Shown: piece after piece, positions 1 through 8,330 of the stretch
Numbering within the stretch: position 1 is the stretch's first letter
Layout of the letters: every line of letters begins with the position of its first letter
Origin: Anaerolineales bacterium
Lineage (GTDB): Bacteria; Chloroflexota; Anaerolineae; Anaerolineales; UBA11579
Assembly: GCA_019637805.1 (NCBI GenBank)
Contig: JAHBVB010000002.1
Coordinates: 1,090,599 to 1,154,598 of the forward strand
DNA: 64,000 bases
Direction: 5' to 3'
Program-made: the position numbers and the translations under genes
The notes under the pieces: generated by a model
The model's input: the letters and a program-made list of their open reading frames with translations, nothing else
What the model was told of the DNA's origin: nothing
Database searches by the model: none

Positions 1-2
1 TG

Positions 3-329
3 GCGGTGATGGCCGGCCAATTCTTGGACGGCGCGGCCACGCCCATGATGGCAACCATGGCCGATGAGGCTCCGCAGGCTTACATGCTGGAGATGGCGGT
101 CGAAGAATCGGCCACGGCGGAAGATGCTGCTGGCGCAGCGGCCAGCGAAATCGTCCCCGAAGAAGCTGACCTGGCCATGGAAGATGAAGCCCTGCGCAGC
201 AGCCCTGCCAGCAAAATGCCCACCCAGATCACGCTCAGCCCTGAGCAATTGGTGTGGGGTCTGGTTGTGGTCGTCGCCTTCAGCAGCTGGATGGCTTGGC
301 AGCAGTGGCGCAAGCTGCCTGACCGCTAA
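3..329 (+). CDS. C-terminal part of an unknown membrane-anchored protein (5' end outside window)
   Basis: Only the last 108 codons are visible. The frame is open to the left edge, so the GTG at 6 is probably internal. The visible part is an acidic Ala/Glu-rich stretch, then one hydrophobic span (around LVWGLVVVVAF) and a short tail ending WRKLPDR. This suggests a protein tethered to the membrane near its C-terminus. It converges on the next gene and the two stop codons overlap by 4 bp. No family could be recognised from this fragment. Confidence 0.6.
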   Translation, partial: AVMAGQFLDGAATPMMATMADEAPQAYMLEMAVEESATAEDAAGAAASEIVPEEADLAMEDEALRSSPASKMPTQITLSPEQLVWGLVVVVAFSSWMAWQQWRKLPDR

Positions 330-2623
330 TTTTCAATCGTGACGACGCTGTACGTGCGCTGCAAGACGCCCTCCGCATCCCAGGTCTGCAGCTGAATGGC
401 CCACAGGCCGGACAGGCCGCTTGTATCCCAGGCAGCTCGCACCTGGGATGCGGAGCCCTTGCGGCCCTCGGCCAGAGAGATCCACTCGTCCGGCCAAAGC
501 CCCTGCCCCACTTGAATGTCGTAGAACTCGGCGGCCTCATCCAACTCGGCTAATAGGGTCAGCGCGCCGCCAACCACGGCAAAGGCTTCTGGCCGGGCAA
601 TGCGGCTGGGCGTCGCTTGGAGGTTAAGCGGCGAAAGTGTATCGAAGCGTTCCGGCGGCTGCGAAACGCCAGCGGCGTTGGCCCAGGCCTTGGCCGCCTC
701 CGGCAGGCGCAGGAACAGCTGCTGGCGCACAAACTCTTGCGGCGTGAATACCGTGGCCAGCTGGCCGTTCAGGCCGCTGAGCGCCACTCGCTCGAACAGC
801 GTATCCACCACAGTGGGCTGCGTACCGGGTAGGAACAGCTCCCGGCGACGTTGGGGGCAATCTTCGTCCGGCAGTTGGCCGGAAGGCACGCAGACGGTGA
901 CGGCCACCAGGCTGGCTGGCGCCTCCCAGGCGCGCAGCGGCAAATCACGATGGGCGGCATCGTAAGCCGCAGCCAATACCGCCACCGGCGCATCCCCCCA
1001 CACCGCCACCACGCGCTGGGGGGAGTAACCCTGCGCCCAATCCCCGGCAGAGAAAAATGCCAGCGGGCGCTCCACCGCCAGCTGTTGTTCCGGCGGGCGT
1101 TGGCTGGCGTCTGCCAGCACATCGCTCACCAGGTAGGCCAATTCCACGCTGGTGACTGTGCCGAATTGCGGCACAGTCCAATTGAGCAGCACTCGGTTTT
1201 GCGCGTCGACCACGAACAGCACAGTGCTGAGCTGCAGGTCTGTTGGGTCGCCCTGTCCGGCGCGCAGACCGCGGGCGGCCAGCACGCCATAGGCCGCGGC
1301 CACATCGATGGTCGTCGCATCCTGCTCTGGCTGCCAGCCAAAAGCGGCCAGGTCTTCGGCGGCGCGTGTTGAACCCAGCGGGTCCAGCAGGGGCTGCACC
1401 GGTCTCAGCAAGCCGGCCGCCAAAGCCGCCCGCAGCGTGGTGGGGCCGAGGTACTCCTCGGTTTCAAACTCGTCTCCTGCCGGCAGGTCCCAGACCAGCG
1501 AGGCCGGACTGTATCCCATGGCAAACACTTCCAAATAAGAGAAGGGCAGCAGCATCTCGGCCGCCGGGTGTGCGCGGCCGGCGCCATGCAGAGCCAGCAC
1601 CTGGCCGTTTATCGGATCCAGCACGGCCACTTCCCCAAGCGTGCCGCCCAGACCCTCAATTTCCTGCTGCAGGGCCGCATCCAAGGTGCTGGTGACACGC
1701 AGCCCGCCGGCGTGCAAACGCGCATAGCCCAGTTCAGCTTCCAGCTGCGATACCAGCAACTCCAGAAAACTGTTGGGGCGCTGCAGCCCAGCCGGCATGG
1801 CGGCCAACTGCAGGTCTTCGGCAAAGGCCGTATCAAATTCGGCCGGCGAGATCATGTCCTGGTCCAGCATAGTGGTCAACACCAGCCGCTGATAGGCGCG
1901 GGCCAGCTCTGGCGCATCAAAGGGGTTGAGCGCCGGCGCCTGGGCCACGGCAGCCAGCAGAGCCGCCTGCCCCAGTGTTAGCTGCCCAGCCGGTTTGCCA
2001 AAATAGAGCTGGGCGGCACTCTCCTGGCCAAAGGTCCAGTAGCCAAAGTCGGCGCTGTCCAAGGCCCAGACCAGAATTTGCTGCGGCCCAAAGCGGCTCA
2101 AAGCTTCGTTGGCCAGCAGGCGCGCCCGCAGGGTCTTGGCCCAACCATCGGCTTGCTCTGCCAAGAGCAGTTTGGCCGCCAGGTTTTCGGCAATACCGCC
2201 GGGGCGTTCATCCAGCAGCCACAATGGGCGTTCGCCCGCCTGCCAATAGTCCGGCTGCTGGCTGGCCACAAACGCCTGCGCCAGGTAAGGGTTTGGGGAG
2301 CTGGTGAACTGGCGTGTCACGCCGGGCGGCTGCAACGCCGCCCAGACCTCGGCGCCCGTGCGATCATAGATGTAGGTGGGCTGCAGCAGCTCGCCGGTCT
2401 GCGCGTCCATTAGATCTGCCAGGCGCGTCACCGGCGGCATGCCGGCCGCCAGCCACTGGAACAGCGGCCAGGCGGCCAAAGCCGCTAGCGCGGCCAGCAG
2501 GCTGAGCGCCCCCAGCAAGACGGCGCCAACCCTCAACAGGCGCTGCGGCAGGCTGCGACGGCGGGCGGCCCGCCGTCGCTGGCGGCGCTTGAGCAGCGCG
2601 TAGGTCTCGATCAGCCGGGACAT
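326..2623 (-). CDS. Penicillin-binding-protein-like protein with degenerate catalytic motifs
   Basis: The 765-aa protein has class A PBP architecture: Arg-rich cytoplasmic N-terminus, one membrane span (about 30-60), GT51-like transglycosylase region (about 75-245), transpeptidase-like region (about 300-560) and a C-terminal beta domain as in PBP1C-type proteins. Family landmarks remain (AQLYFGKPA, LTLGQAALLAA, YLGPTTLRAAL). Catalytic motifs do not: the EDxxF glutamate position reads ASQQPDYW (119-127), GGSTITQQ is reduced to GGIAEN (142-147), the SxxK region reads AAEMLLPF (354-361), SxN reads AGL (about 403-405), and KTG reads FFSAGD (523-528). The family polymerises and crosslinks peptidoglycan; this member is probably a pseudoenzyme with a structural or regulatory role. 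ATG is 7 nt after TAGAAT (2631-2636) with no clear ribosome site. Confidence 0.8.
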   Translation of the reverse strand: MSRLIETYALLKRRQRRRAARRRSLPQRLLRVGAVLLGALSLLAALAALAAWPLFQWLAAGMPPVTRLADLMDAQTGELLQPTYIYDRTGAEVWAALQPPGVTRQFTSSPNPYLAQAFVASQQPDYWQAGERPLWLLDERPGGIAENLAAKLLLAEQADGWAKTLRARLLANEALSRFGPQQILVWALDSADFGYWTFGQESAAQLYFGKPAGQLTLGQAALLAAVAQAPALNPFDAPELARAYQRLVLTTMLDQDMISPAEFDTAFAEDLQLAAMPAGLQRPNSFLELLVSQLEAELGYARLHAGGLRVTSTLDAALQQEIEGLGGTLGEVAVLDPINGQVLALHGAGRAHPAAEMLLPFSYLEVFAMGYSPASLVWDLPAGDEFETEEYLGPTTLRAALAAGLLRPVQPLLDPLGSTRAAEDLAAFGWQPEQDATTIDVAAAYGVLAARGLRAGQGDPTDLQLSTVLFVVDAQNRVLLNWTVPQFGTVTSVELAYLVSDVLADASQRPPEQQLAVERPLAFFSAGDWAQGYSPQRVVAVWGDAPVAVLAAAYDAAHRDLPLRAWEAPASLVAVTVCVPSGQLPDEDCPQRRRELFLPGTQPTVVDTLFERVALSGLNGQLATVFTPQEFVRQQLFLRLPEAAKAWANAAGVSQPPERFDTLSPLNLQATPSRIARPEAFAVVGGALTLLAELDEAAEFYDIQVGQGLWPDEWISLAEGRKGSASQVRAAWDTSGLSGLWAIQLQTWDAEGVLQRTYSVVTIEN

Positions 2624-2702
2624 GCGCCTGATTCTACTTGCTCGCAGCCGCCTGCGCGGGCCGGTGGTACACTGTGGAGAACACCTTGATTAGGAGCCTA
2701 TC

Positions 2703-3830
2703 TTGAGCGAGAAAAAGCTGCACAGCGCCTTTAATGTCCCCGAACGCATTCTGCTGGGCCCAGGCCCAAGCAATATGCCGCCGAGCGTGTCCCAAGCCCT
2801 GGCCATGCCGGTGATCGGCCACCTGGATCCGATCTTTTTGCAGGTGATGGACGAAGTTCAGGGCATGCTGCGCGAGCTTTTTCAAACCAAGAACCGCCTG
2901 ACCATTCCGGTCTCCGGCACAGGCAGCGCCGGCATGGAAGCGGCGCTCTCAAACTTTATTGAACCGGGTGACCGCGTCCTGATCGGCGTGATCGGCTATT
3001 TTGGCGAGCGCATGGTGGCCATGGCTGAACGCTACGGCGCTGAAGTGCACCGCTTGGAAGTCCCCTGGGGCCAAGCGCTGGATTTGGATGAAGTGAAAAC
3101 CGCTCTCGGCAAGCACAAGTACAAGTTCCTGGCCGTCGTGCACGGCGAGACCTCCTCCGGCGTGCGCCAACCGCAGATTGCTGAGCTGGCGGCCGCCGCC
3201 CACCAGCACGGCGCTTTGTTCATCCTGGACACCGTAGCCAGCCTAGGTGGCGTGCCCGTCGAAACAGATGCCTGGGATGTGGACGTAGCCTTCAGCGGCT
3301 CACAAAAGGCGCTCTCCGCCTCACCGGGCCTGGCGCCTATCACCATCGGTCCGCGCGCCGAAGAAGCCCTGGCCAAGCGCAAGACGCAGGTGGGCAACTG
3401 GTACCTCTCGCTGGGCGAAGTGCAAAAGTACTGGGGCGGCGAACGCACCTATCACCACACCGCGCCGGTGCAGCTGAACTACGCCCTGCATGAAGCCTTG
3501 CGCCTGGCGCTGGATGAGGGCCTGGAAGCCCGCTATGCCCGCCACCAGCACAACGCCGAAACCCTATGGAGCGGCCTGGAAGCGTTGGACATGGAGATGC
3601 TGGTGGCGCGGGAAGACCGCCTGGCCACAGTCACTTCCGTACGCGTGCCGCCCTCCGCCAGCCACGACCACGTCAAGAACAGCCTGCTGAATGAATATGG
3701 CATTGAAATTGGCGCTGGTTTGGGCCAGCTGAAGGGACAGATCTGGCGCATTGGCCTGATGGGCCACAGCAGCCAGCGCAAATACGTCAGCCTGGTGCTG
3801 GCCGCCCTGCGTGAGATCCTCTCAGCCTAA
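2703..3830 (+). CDS. Class V PLP aminotransferase, alanine-glyoxylate/serine-glyoxylate type
   Basis: The 375-aa protein is full length for the fold-type I, class V family that moves an amino group from alanine or serine to glyoxylate. Visible marks are the N-terminal LGPGPSN, the cofactor-loop SGTGSAGMEAAL, the VHGETSSGV segment, the Asp that pairs with the pyridine ring (LDTVASLGG) and the Schiff-base Lys in GSQKALSASPG near residue 200. It should be cytosolic. The start is TTG, supported by AGGAG at 2692-2696 with a 6-nt spacer; no in-frame ATG lies nearby. It is divergent from the PBP-like gene. The exact donor and acceptor cannot be read from sequence. Confidence 0.88.
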   Translation: MSEKKLHSAFNVPERILLGPGPSNMPPSVSQALAMPVIGHLDPIFLQVMDEVQGMLRELFQTKNRLTIPVSGTGSAGMEAALSNFIEPGDRVLIGVIGYFGERMVAMAERYGAEVHRLEVPWGQALDLDEVKTALGKHKYKFLAVVHGETSSGVRQPQIAELAAAAHQHGALFILDTVASLGGVPVETDAWDVDVAFSGSQKALSASPGLAPITIGPRAEEALAKRKTQVGNWYLSLGEVQKYWGGERTYHHTAPVQLNYALHEALRLALDEGLEARYARHQHNAETLWSGLEALDMEMLVAREDRLATVTSVRVPPSASHDHVKNSLLNEYGIEIGAGLGQLKGQIWRIGLMGHSSQRKYVSLVLAALREILSA

Positions 3831-3865
3831 GGCAGACTGGCTTCAATCTTGCATCTGTTGAAGCG

Positions 3866-4237
3866 ATGAACATCCGTTACGCTCTGTTCGGCCTGACCAT
3901 CCTGACTGGCTTTGTGTTTGCTGTCTACCAGGGCTGGTCGCAGCGTCCGGTGTCGGCGCAGGATGCGCCGCCCAACATGCTGCGTGCGGATTTTCAGTCA
4001 GACTACATCCTGATGGTGGCCGAAGCCTACGGCACAGACGGCGACGCCCAGCGTGCAATCAGCCAGCTGGGCTTACTGGCCACCGATGGCGAACCGTATA
4101 ACCCCTACGGCATGGCCAGCGATGCCCTAAAGTTCGGCGAGGAAAATGGTTACTCCAGCCGCGACCTGGATTTATTGCTGGCCTTGCAAAGCGGCCTGCT
4201 GTCCTTTGACCCCAACTTCGCCACCGCGGAACCATGA
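3866..4237 (+). CDS. Small membrane-anchored protein, TPR-like, unknown function
   Basis: The 123-aa protein has an N-terminal hydrophobic segment (about residues 6-22), likely an uncleaved anchor, followed by a helical domain. The segment YILMVAEAYGTDGDAQRAIS resembles YRLMVALAYAASGDMGRAQA in the next gene, so the two are probably paralogs built on a TPR-like helix pair. Its last codons overlap that gene by 4 bp (ATGA), indicating co-translation. No good Shine-Dalgarno site precedes the ATG; instead a 7-bp inverted repeat (3840-3846 and 3858-3864) ends one base before it. Function unknown. Confidence 0.75.
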   Translation: MNIRYALFGLTILTGFVFAVYQGWSQRPVSAQDAPPNMLRADFQSDYILMVAEAYGTDGDAQRAISQLGLLATDGEPYNPYGMASDALKFGEENGYSSRDLDLLLALQSGLLSFDPNFATAEP

Positions 4238-4998
4238 TTCGTACCCCAGAACGCAAACCTCCGCTCTACCTGATCACTGGCCTGGTGTTTGGCCTGTTGC
4301 TGGGCTTGGTGCTGGCCTGGCTGGTCTGGCCGGTGCGGGTGAGCAGTGTTGGCCCCAGCAGCCTGAGCGTTGAGGACAAGGAGCAGTACCGACTGATGGT
4401 GGCGCTGGCCTACGCGGCCAGCGGCGATATGGGGCGTGCCCAGGCCCGGCTAAACCTGTTGGGAGATGCCGACCCGGTGCGGGCGCTGACCAGCCAGGCA
4501 CAGACCGCGCTGGCCAACAGTGCCACCCAGCGCGAAGCGCGGGCGCTGGCCGGCCTGGCGGCCGAGCTGGGCAGCATGCTCAGCAGCCAGCAAGCCACCC
4601 TGGAGGCGGTCAATACCCCGGGCAGCGCGGAGGTGGGCTCGCCCGTGGACACAGCCGGAGAAGGGGCGCGCTACTCGCTGGACAGCCAACAGCTGATCTG
4701 TGGCGCAGCCAGCGACGCCCCTGAAGTGCGCGTCTACCTGTTCAATGCGCAAAATCTGCCGGAAGCCGGCGTGCGCATGCAGCTGCAATCGTCCGAAGAT
4801 CACGCCGAACTGACCACGGGCAATCACCCCTCCGAAGGCCCCGGGTATGCCGAGGCCGAGATTACCCCCGGCGAGGTTTACACCCTTTCCATTCAAGACA
4901 CCGAGATGATGGGCGCCATCCAGGCGGCCGCCTGCCAAACCGCCGAAGGCGAGCCAGCCTGGGGCAGCTGGCAGCTCATCTTCCACGCAATTCCCTAA
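4234..4998 (+). CDS. Membrane-anchored protein, paralog of the upstream gene, unknown function
   Basis: The 254-aa protein has a short basic N-terminus, one hydrophobic anchor (about 11-33), then a helical region starting LSVEDKEQYRLMVALAY that matches the upstream protein, an Ala-rich helical stretch (about 85-125), a short low-complexity linker and a C-terminal beta-rich domain (about 150-254) containing three cysteines. The most likely topology is cytoplasmic N-terminus with the rest outside. It is translationally coupled to 3866-4237. The pair looks like two subunits of one envelope assembly, but no known family is recognised and no function is proposed. Confidence 0.75.
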   Translation: MIRTPERKPPLYLITGLVFGLLLGLVLAWLVWPVRVSSVGPSSLSVEDKEQYRLMVALAYAASGDMGRAQARLNLLGDADPVRALTSQAQTALANSATQREARALAGLAAELGSMLSSQQATLEAVNTPGSAEVGSPVDTAGEGARYSLDSQQLICGAASDAPEVRVYLFNAQNLPEAGVRMQLQSSEDHAELTTGNHPSEGPGYAEAEITPGEVYTLSIQDTEMMGAIQAAACQTAEGEPAWGSWQLIFHAIP

Positions 4999-5055
4999 TT
5001 CCTGACAAAGCAAATACAATACCAGTCAGCTTTTATTTTCACGAGAAAGGTTGAT

Positions 5056-6003
5056 ATGGAATATCGTCACTTAGGCAAAAGTGGTTTGCGTGTTTCGGCG
5101 ATTGGCCTGGGCACCAACCAGTTTGGCGGCAAAGTGGACGCCAAAGGCGCCGCCACCATCATCCACGCAGCCCTGGATGCAGGGATTAATTTTATCGACA
5201 CCGCCGACATTTACCGCGAGGGGCGCTCTGAAGAAGCGATCGGCGCGGCCGTCAAAGACGTGCGCAAACAAGCGCTGATCGCCACCAAAGCGCGCCACCC
5301 GATGGGCGATGGCCCCAACGACCGCGGCACCTCCCGCCAGCACCTGCTGGATGCGGTCGAAGCCAGTCTGCGTCGTCTGGGCACGGATCACATTGACCTG
5401 TATCAGATGCATACCTGGGATGCGGAAACGCCCATCGAAGAAACCCTGCGCACCCTGGAAGACCTGCTGCGCGCAGGCAAGGTGCGTTACATTGGGGCTT
5501 CGAACTTTACCCCCTGGCAGCTGACCCACGCCAATGCCGTGGCAGAACTGCAGGGCTGGACGCAGTTCGTCTCCATCCAGCCGCACTACCACATGCTACA
5601 TCGTGAAGTCGAAGCCGAGCTGCAGCCAGCCTGCGCCTACTTCAACATCGGCATGCTGCCTTACTTCCCGCTGGCCGGCGGCTTCCTGACCGGCAAGTAT
5701 CGCCGGGACCAGGAGGCCCCCAAGGGCTCGCGCGGCGAAGAAAGCCCCTATGTGCAGCGCTACATGACTGCCGAAAACTACACGATCGTCGAACAGCTGG
5801 AGGCCCTGGCCAAAGAAAATGGCCGCCACCTAAATGAACTGGCGCATGCCTGGCTGCTGGCGCAGCCCCAGGTGAGCAGCGTCATCTCTGGCGCCACCAA
5901 GCCGGAGCATGTGCAAGCCAACGCTAAAGCCGCTGAATGGATCCTGAGCAGCGAGGAGCTGGCCCGGGCGGACGAGATTTTAGGCAAAAGCAAGCCGAGC
6001 TAA
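5056..6003 (+). CDS. Aldo/keto reductase
   Basis: The 315-aa protein is a TIM-barrel aldo/keto reductase, reducing carbonyls with NADPH in the cytosol. The catalytic tetrad is visible: Asp and Tyr in FIDTADIYREGRSEE, Lys in ALIATKARH and His in DLYQMHTWD. The motifs GASNFTPWQL and the C-terminal SVISGATKPEHV nucleotide-binding segment are also present. It resembles the YajO/Tas-type subgroup. ATG is preceded by GAAAGG at about 5044-5049, and a TACAAT box lies at 5015-5020. A strong hairpin terminator starts at the stop codon. Substrate unknown. Confidence 0.9.
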   Translation: MEYRHLGKSGLRVSAIGLGTNQFGGKVDAKGAATIIHAALDAGINFIDTADIYREGRSEEAIGAAVKDVRKQALIATKARHPMGDGPNDRGTSRQHLLDAVEASLRRLGTDHIDLYQMHTWDAETPIEETLRTLEDLLRAGKVRYIGASNFTPWQLTHANAVAELQGWTQFVSIQPHYHMLHREVEAELQPACAYFNIGMLPYFPLAGGFLTGKYRRDQEAPKGSRGEESPYVQRYMTAENYTIVEQLEALAKENGRHLNELAHAWLLAQPQVSSVISGATKPEHVQANAKAAEWILSSEELARADEILGKSKPS

Positions 6004-6034
6004 AAAAGAGCGAGCCAATGGCTCGCTCTTTTTT
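6002..6034. terminator. Bidirectional intrinsic terminator
   Basis: The arms 6002-6016 and 6020-6034 form a perfect 15-bp stem with a 3-nt loop. A-runs on one side and T-runs on the other allow it to end both the aldo/keto reductase mRNA (plus) and the cytochrome c maturation operon (minus), which converge here. Confidence 0.9.
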
Positions 6035-6040
6035 CTTTGG

Positions 6041-6223
6041 CTATTTGCGCTTCTTAGCAGCGGGTTTTTTCTTGAGGGCGGCTTTCTTGGCGGGCTTTTG
6101 CTCTTCCAGCACGGCGAGATCGGCTTGCAGATTGCGGTAGCGCAGCGGCAGGCTGATGAGGTGCAAAAGCATTACGGCGAAGACCACCGCAAAGCCCAAA
6201 ATCATGTAATTGCTGGTTTCCAT
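6041..6223 (-). CDS. ccmD: CcmD-like small membrane protein
   Basis: The 60-aa protein has one membrane span (about residues 6-26) and a highly basic Lys/Ala-rich cytoplasmic tail. Size, topology and position directly after ccmC fit CcmD, the small subunit that helps release heme-loaded CcmE from the CcmABC complex. CcmD is poorly conserved, so the name rests mainly on context. It starts immediately after the ccmC stop and is the last gene of the operon, followed by a terminator. Confidence 0.65.
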   Translation of the reverse strand: METSNYMILGFAVVFAVMLLHLISLPLRYRNLQADLAVLEEQKPAKKAALKKKPAAKKRK

Positions 6224-6940
6224 TTAGTTGCCCATCCATTTCACACGAAGCTGTTCCACCCGGTCACCCAACTGCCCGAGGCGGATGAGGTGCCAAAGCA
6301 AGGTGATGCCCAACACCGTAAACGCCAGCACGGAAAAAAGCAAGGTATGCAGCATGGGCGTGGTCATGGCGAAGCCGCCCTCGGCATTCGGGTCACCGCT
6401 GCCGATCACCACCGGGTGCAGGGTGCGCCAGATGCGAATGGAGTAATAGGTCAGCGGCACGGTCAGCGAGGCCAGGATGGCGTAGATCGCCCCAAAGCGC
6501 GCCCGCCGGTCCGGGTCTTCAATGCTCTGGCGCAGCAGCAGATAGGCCAGGAAGGTCAGCAACATGATCGAAGCAGTGACCAGGCGCGGGTCCCAGGTCC
6601 ACCAGGTATTCCAAGCCGGGCGAGCCCAGATTGAGCCAGTGGCCACGTTTAGAAAGCCGTAGACCAATCCCAGTTCCACGGCGGCCACCGCCAGGATGTC
6701 CCACTTGCGGTTGGGCCGGATCAGATAAACGATGCCGGCTATTGCCGCGACGATAAACGCCGCCATGCCCACCCAGCCCGTGGCTACATGGAAGTAAAAG
6801 ACGCGCTGCACTTCGCCCATCACGGCTTCACGCGGGGCGTAGAAAAAGACCATCCAGGTTGCCACGGCCATGAACACAAGAGAAGCAATATCCAGGACAC
6901 GCAACCAGAATGGTTTCGACTCAGACGGTTTTGTTGCCAT
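6224..6940 (-). CDS. ccmC: Heme exporter/handling protein CcmC
   Basis: The 238-aa protein has about six membrane spans and the Trp-rich heme-handling motif of the CcmC/CcmF/CcsA superfamily (NTWWTWDPRLVT). Conserved histidines flank it (for example FYFHVATGWVG). CcmC presents heme to CcmE on the outer side of the membrane. ATG at 6940 is preferred over TTG at 6943 because GGAGG (6948-6952 on this strand) then sits 7 nt upstream. It lies 3 nt after ccmB and abuts ccmD. Confidence 0.92.
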   Translation of the reverse strand: MATKPSESKPFWLRVLDIASLVFMAVATWMVFFYAPREAVMGEVQRVFYFHVATGWVGMAAFIVAAIAGIVYLIRPNRKWDILAVAAVELGLVYGFLNVATGSIWARPAWNTWWTWDPRLVTASIMLLTFLAYLLLRQSIEDPDRRARFGAIYAILASLTVPLTYYSIRIWRTLHPVVIGSGDPNAEGGFAMTTPMLHTLLFSVLAFTVLGITLLWHLIRLGQLGDRVEQLRVKWMGN

Positions 6941-6943
6941 CAA

Positions 6944-7627
6944 CTAATCCTCCACAATGAAATCAAAAAACAAGTACCCTAACACCGGCATGCACACCGC
7001 ATAAACGATGAGCAAGTTAAGGCTCGGCCAAATGTAGGCCATTGGCTGTCCCTGCAAAAAAAGGCTGCTGGCGCGCACCGCAGAAACCAGCACAGGCAAC
7101 AACAAGGGAAACACCAAGACCGGGAGCAGCAACTCCCGGCTGCGCGCCTGAGACGCCATGGCCGCCAGCAGGGTGCCCAGGGCAGAGTAGCCCCACGACC
7201 CCAGCGCCAGCACCAGCAGCAGCCCAGGTTGAATCAAGTTCACGTTGTACAAGACCCCATAGACCGGCAAACTGAAGAGGGCCACGACCAACATGAAAAC
7301 CATGTTGGCCAACGTCTTACCCAGGTAGACGGTGCCGTAATCGACGGGGGTCAACAGCCAGCTGTTCATCGCCCCGGCATCCTTCTCGACAGCGCCTGAG
7401 CGGTTGAGGCCCAGCGTGCCGGCGAAAGCAAAAGTGGCCCACAGCACACCCGCGCTCAATTCGGCTCGGGCGCGTGCATCTAAGTCTAGAGCGAAGTTGA
7501 AGATCAGGATCACCAGCAGCACGAAAACCAGCATGGAGGCCAGCAGTTGGCGGCTGCGCCATTCGATGGCCAGGTCTTTGCGCAGCACCGCAGCGATCAC
7601 AGCCAGGCTGGCGCGTAGCTCAGTCAT
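6944..7627 (-). CDS. ccmB: Heme ABC exporter permease CcmB
   Basis: The 227-aa protein has about six membrane spans and matches CcmB, the permease partner of CcmA: an N-terminal amphipathic segment (VLRKDLAIEWRSRQLL), then the FAFAGTLGLNRS region and LLLPVLVFPLLLPVL. With CcmA it powers heme transfer and release of holo-CcmE. The open frame extends upstream to 7792, but that part lies inside ccmA in another frame. ATG at 7627 overlaps the ccmA stop by 8 bp and gives the normal family length. Confidence 0.9.
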   Translation of the reverse strand: MTELRASLAVIAAVLRKDLAIEWRSRQLLASMLVFVLLVILIFNFALDLDARARAELSAGVLWATFAFAGTLGLNRSGAVEKDAGAMNSWLLTPVDYGTVYLGKTLANMVFMLVVALFSLPVYGVLYNVNLIQPGLLLVLALGSWGYSALGTLLAAMASQARSRELLLPVLVFPLLLPVLVSAVRASSLFLQGQPMAYIWPSLNLLIVYAVCMPVLGYLFFDFIVED

Positions 7628-8330
7628 CCAGCGCCTCGTGCAATGCCCGGTCATACTGCCGCGGGAAACCCGCAGACGCCAACTGGCGCCGGGTCCAACT
7701 GGCCGCCAGTTCTCCACCGGCCAGCAAGCAAGCCCGGTGGGCCAGCTTTTGGGCCGGTTCCAGGTCGTGCGTCGCCAACAGAATGGCGGCACCCTGCTGC
7801 AGTTGCTCGCTCAGGCATTCGTCCAAAACCGCAGAGGCAGTCCGGTCCAAGCCGGTGTAAGGCTCGTCCAGCAGGATCACTTGCGGGCGGTGCAAAAGCG
7901 CCCGCGCCAGGGTGAGGCGCTGCTGCATGCCCCGCGAGAAGGCCCGCACCGGCTCCCGGTGCCGGCCCCACAGGCCAAAGCGCTCCAGCAGCTCCGCGCT
8001 GCGCGGGCCTGCATCAGGCAGGCCGTACAAGCTGGCAAAGAAAGCCAGGTTTTGTTCTGCGCTTAGGTCTTCGTACAAAAAGGTCTGGTGGCCCACAAAG
8101 CCCATGCGGGCACGCGCCTGTTGAGCGTCCTCCGGCAGGGTCAAACCAGCCAGCGTCACCTGCCCCAGACTGGGGCGAGTGAGCCCGGCCAACATGCGCA
8201 GCAACGTGCTTTTTCCCGCGCCGTTGGGGCCAAGCAAAGCCACCAGTTCACCACGCCCCACCTGCAAACTAACGCCCCGCAGCACAGGACGCAGCCCGTA
8301 ACGCTTGACCAGCCCCCGCGCCCGAATCAC
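7620..8330 (-). CDS. ccmA: Heme ABC exporter ATPase CcmA
   Basis: The 236-aa protein is an ABC ATPase with Walker A GPNGAGKST (about residues 34-42), a Q-loop region, a signature reading FSRGMQQRLTLARAL in place of LSGGQ, Walker B VILLDEPYTGLD and a switch His in ATHDL. The degenerate signature is usual in CcmA. It hydrolyses ATP on the cytoplasmic face to drive release of heme-loaded CcmE. It overlaps the preceding cytochrome gene by 4 bp and ccmB by 8 bp. Confidence 0.92.
   Translation of the reverse strand: MIRARGLVKRYGLRPVLRGVSLQVGRGELVALLGPNGAGKSTLLRMLAGLTRPSLGQVTLAGLTLPEDAQQARARMGFVGHQTFLYEDLSAEQNLAFFASLYGLPDAGPRSAELLERFGLWGRHREPVRAFSRGMQQRLTLARALLHRPQVILLDEPYTGLDRTASAVLDECLSEQLQQGAAILLATHDLEPAQKLAHRACLLAGGELAASWTRRQLASAGFPRQYDRALHEALDD

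Noticed and set aside
7628..7792. N-terminal extension of CcmB
   Set aside because: These codons lie within ccmA in another frame and the extension has no hydrophobic or conserved character; the internal ATG gives the family length.
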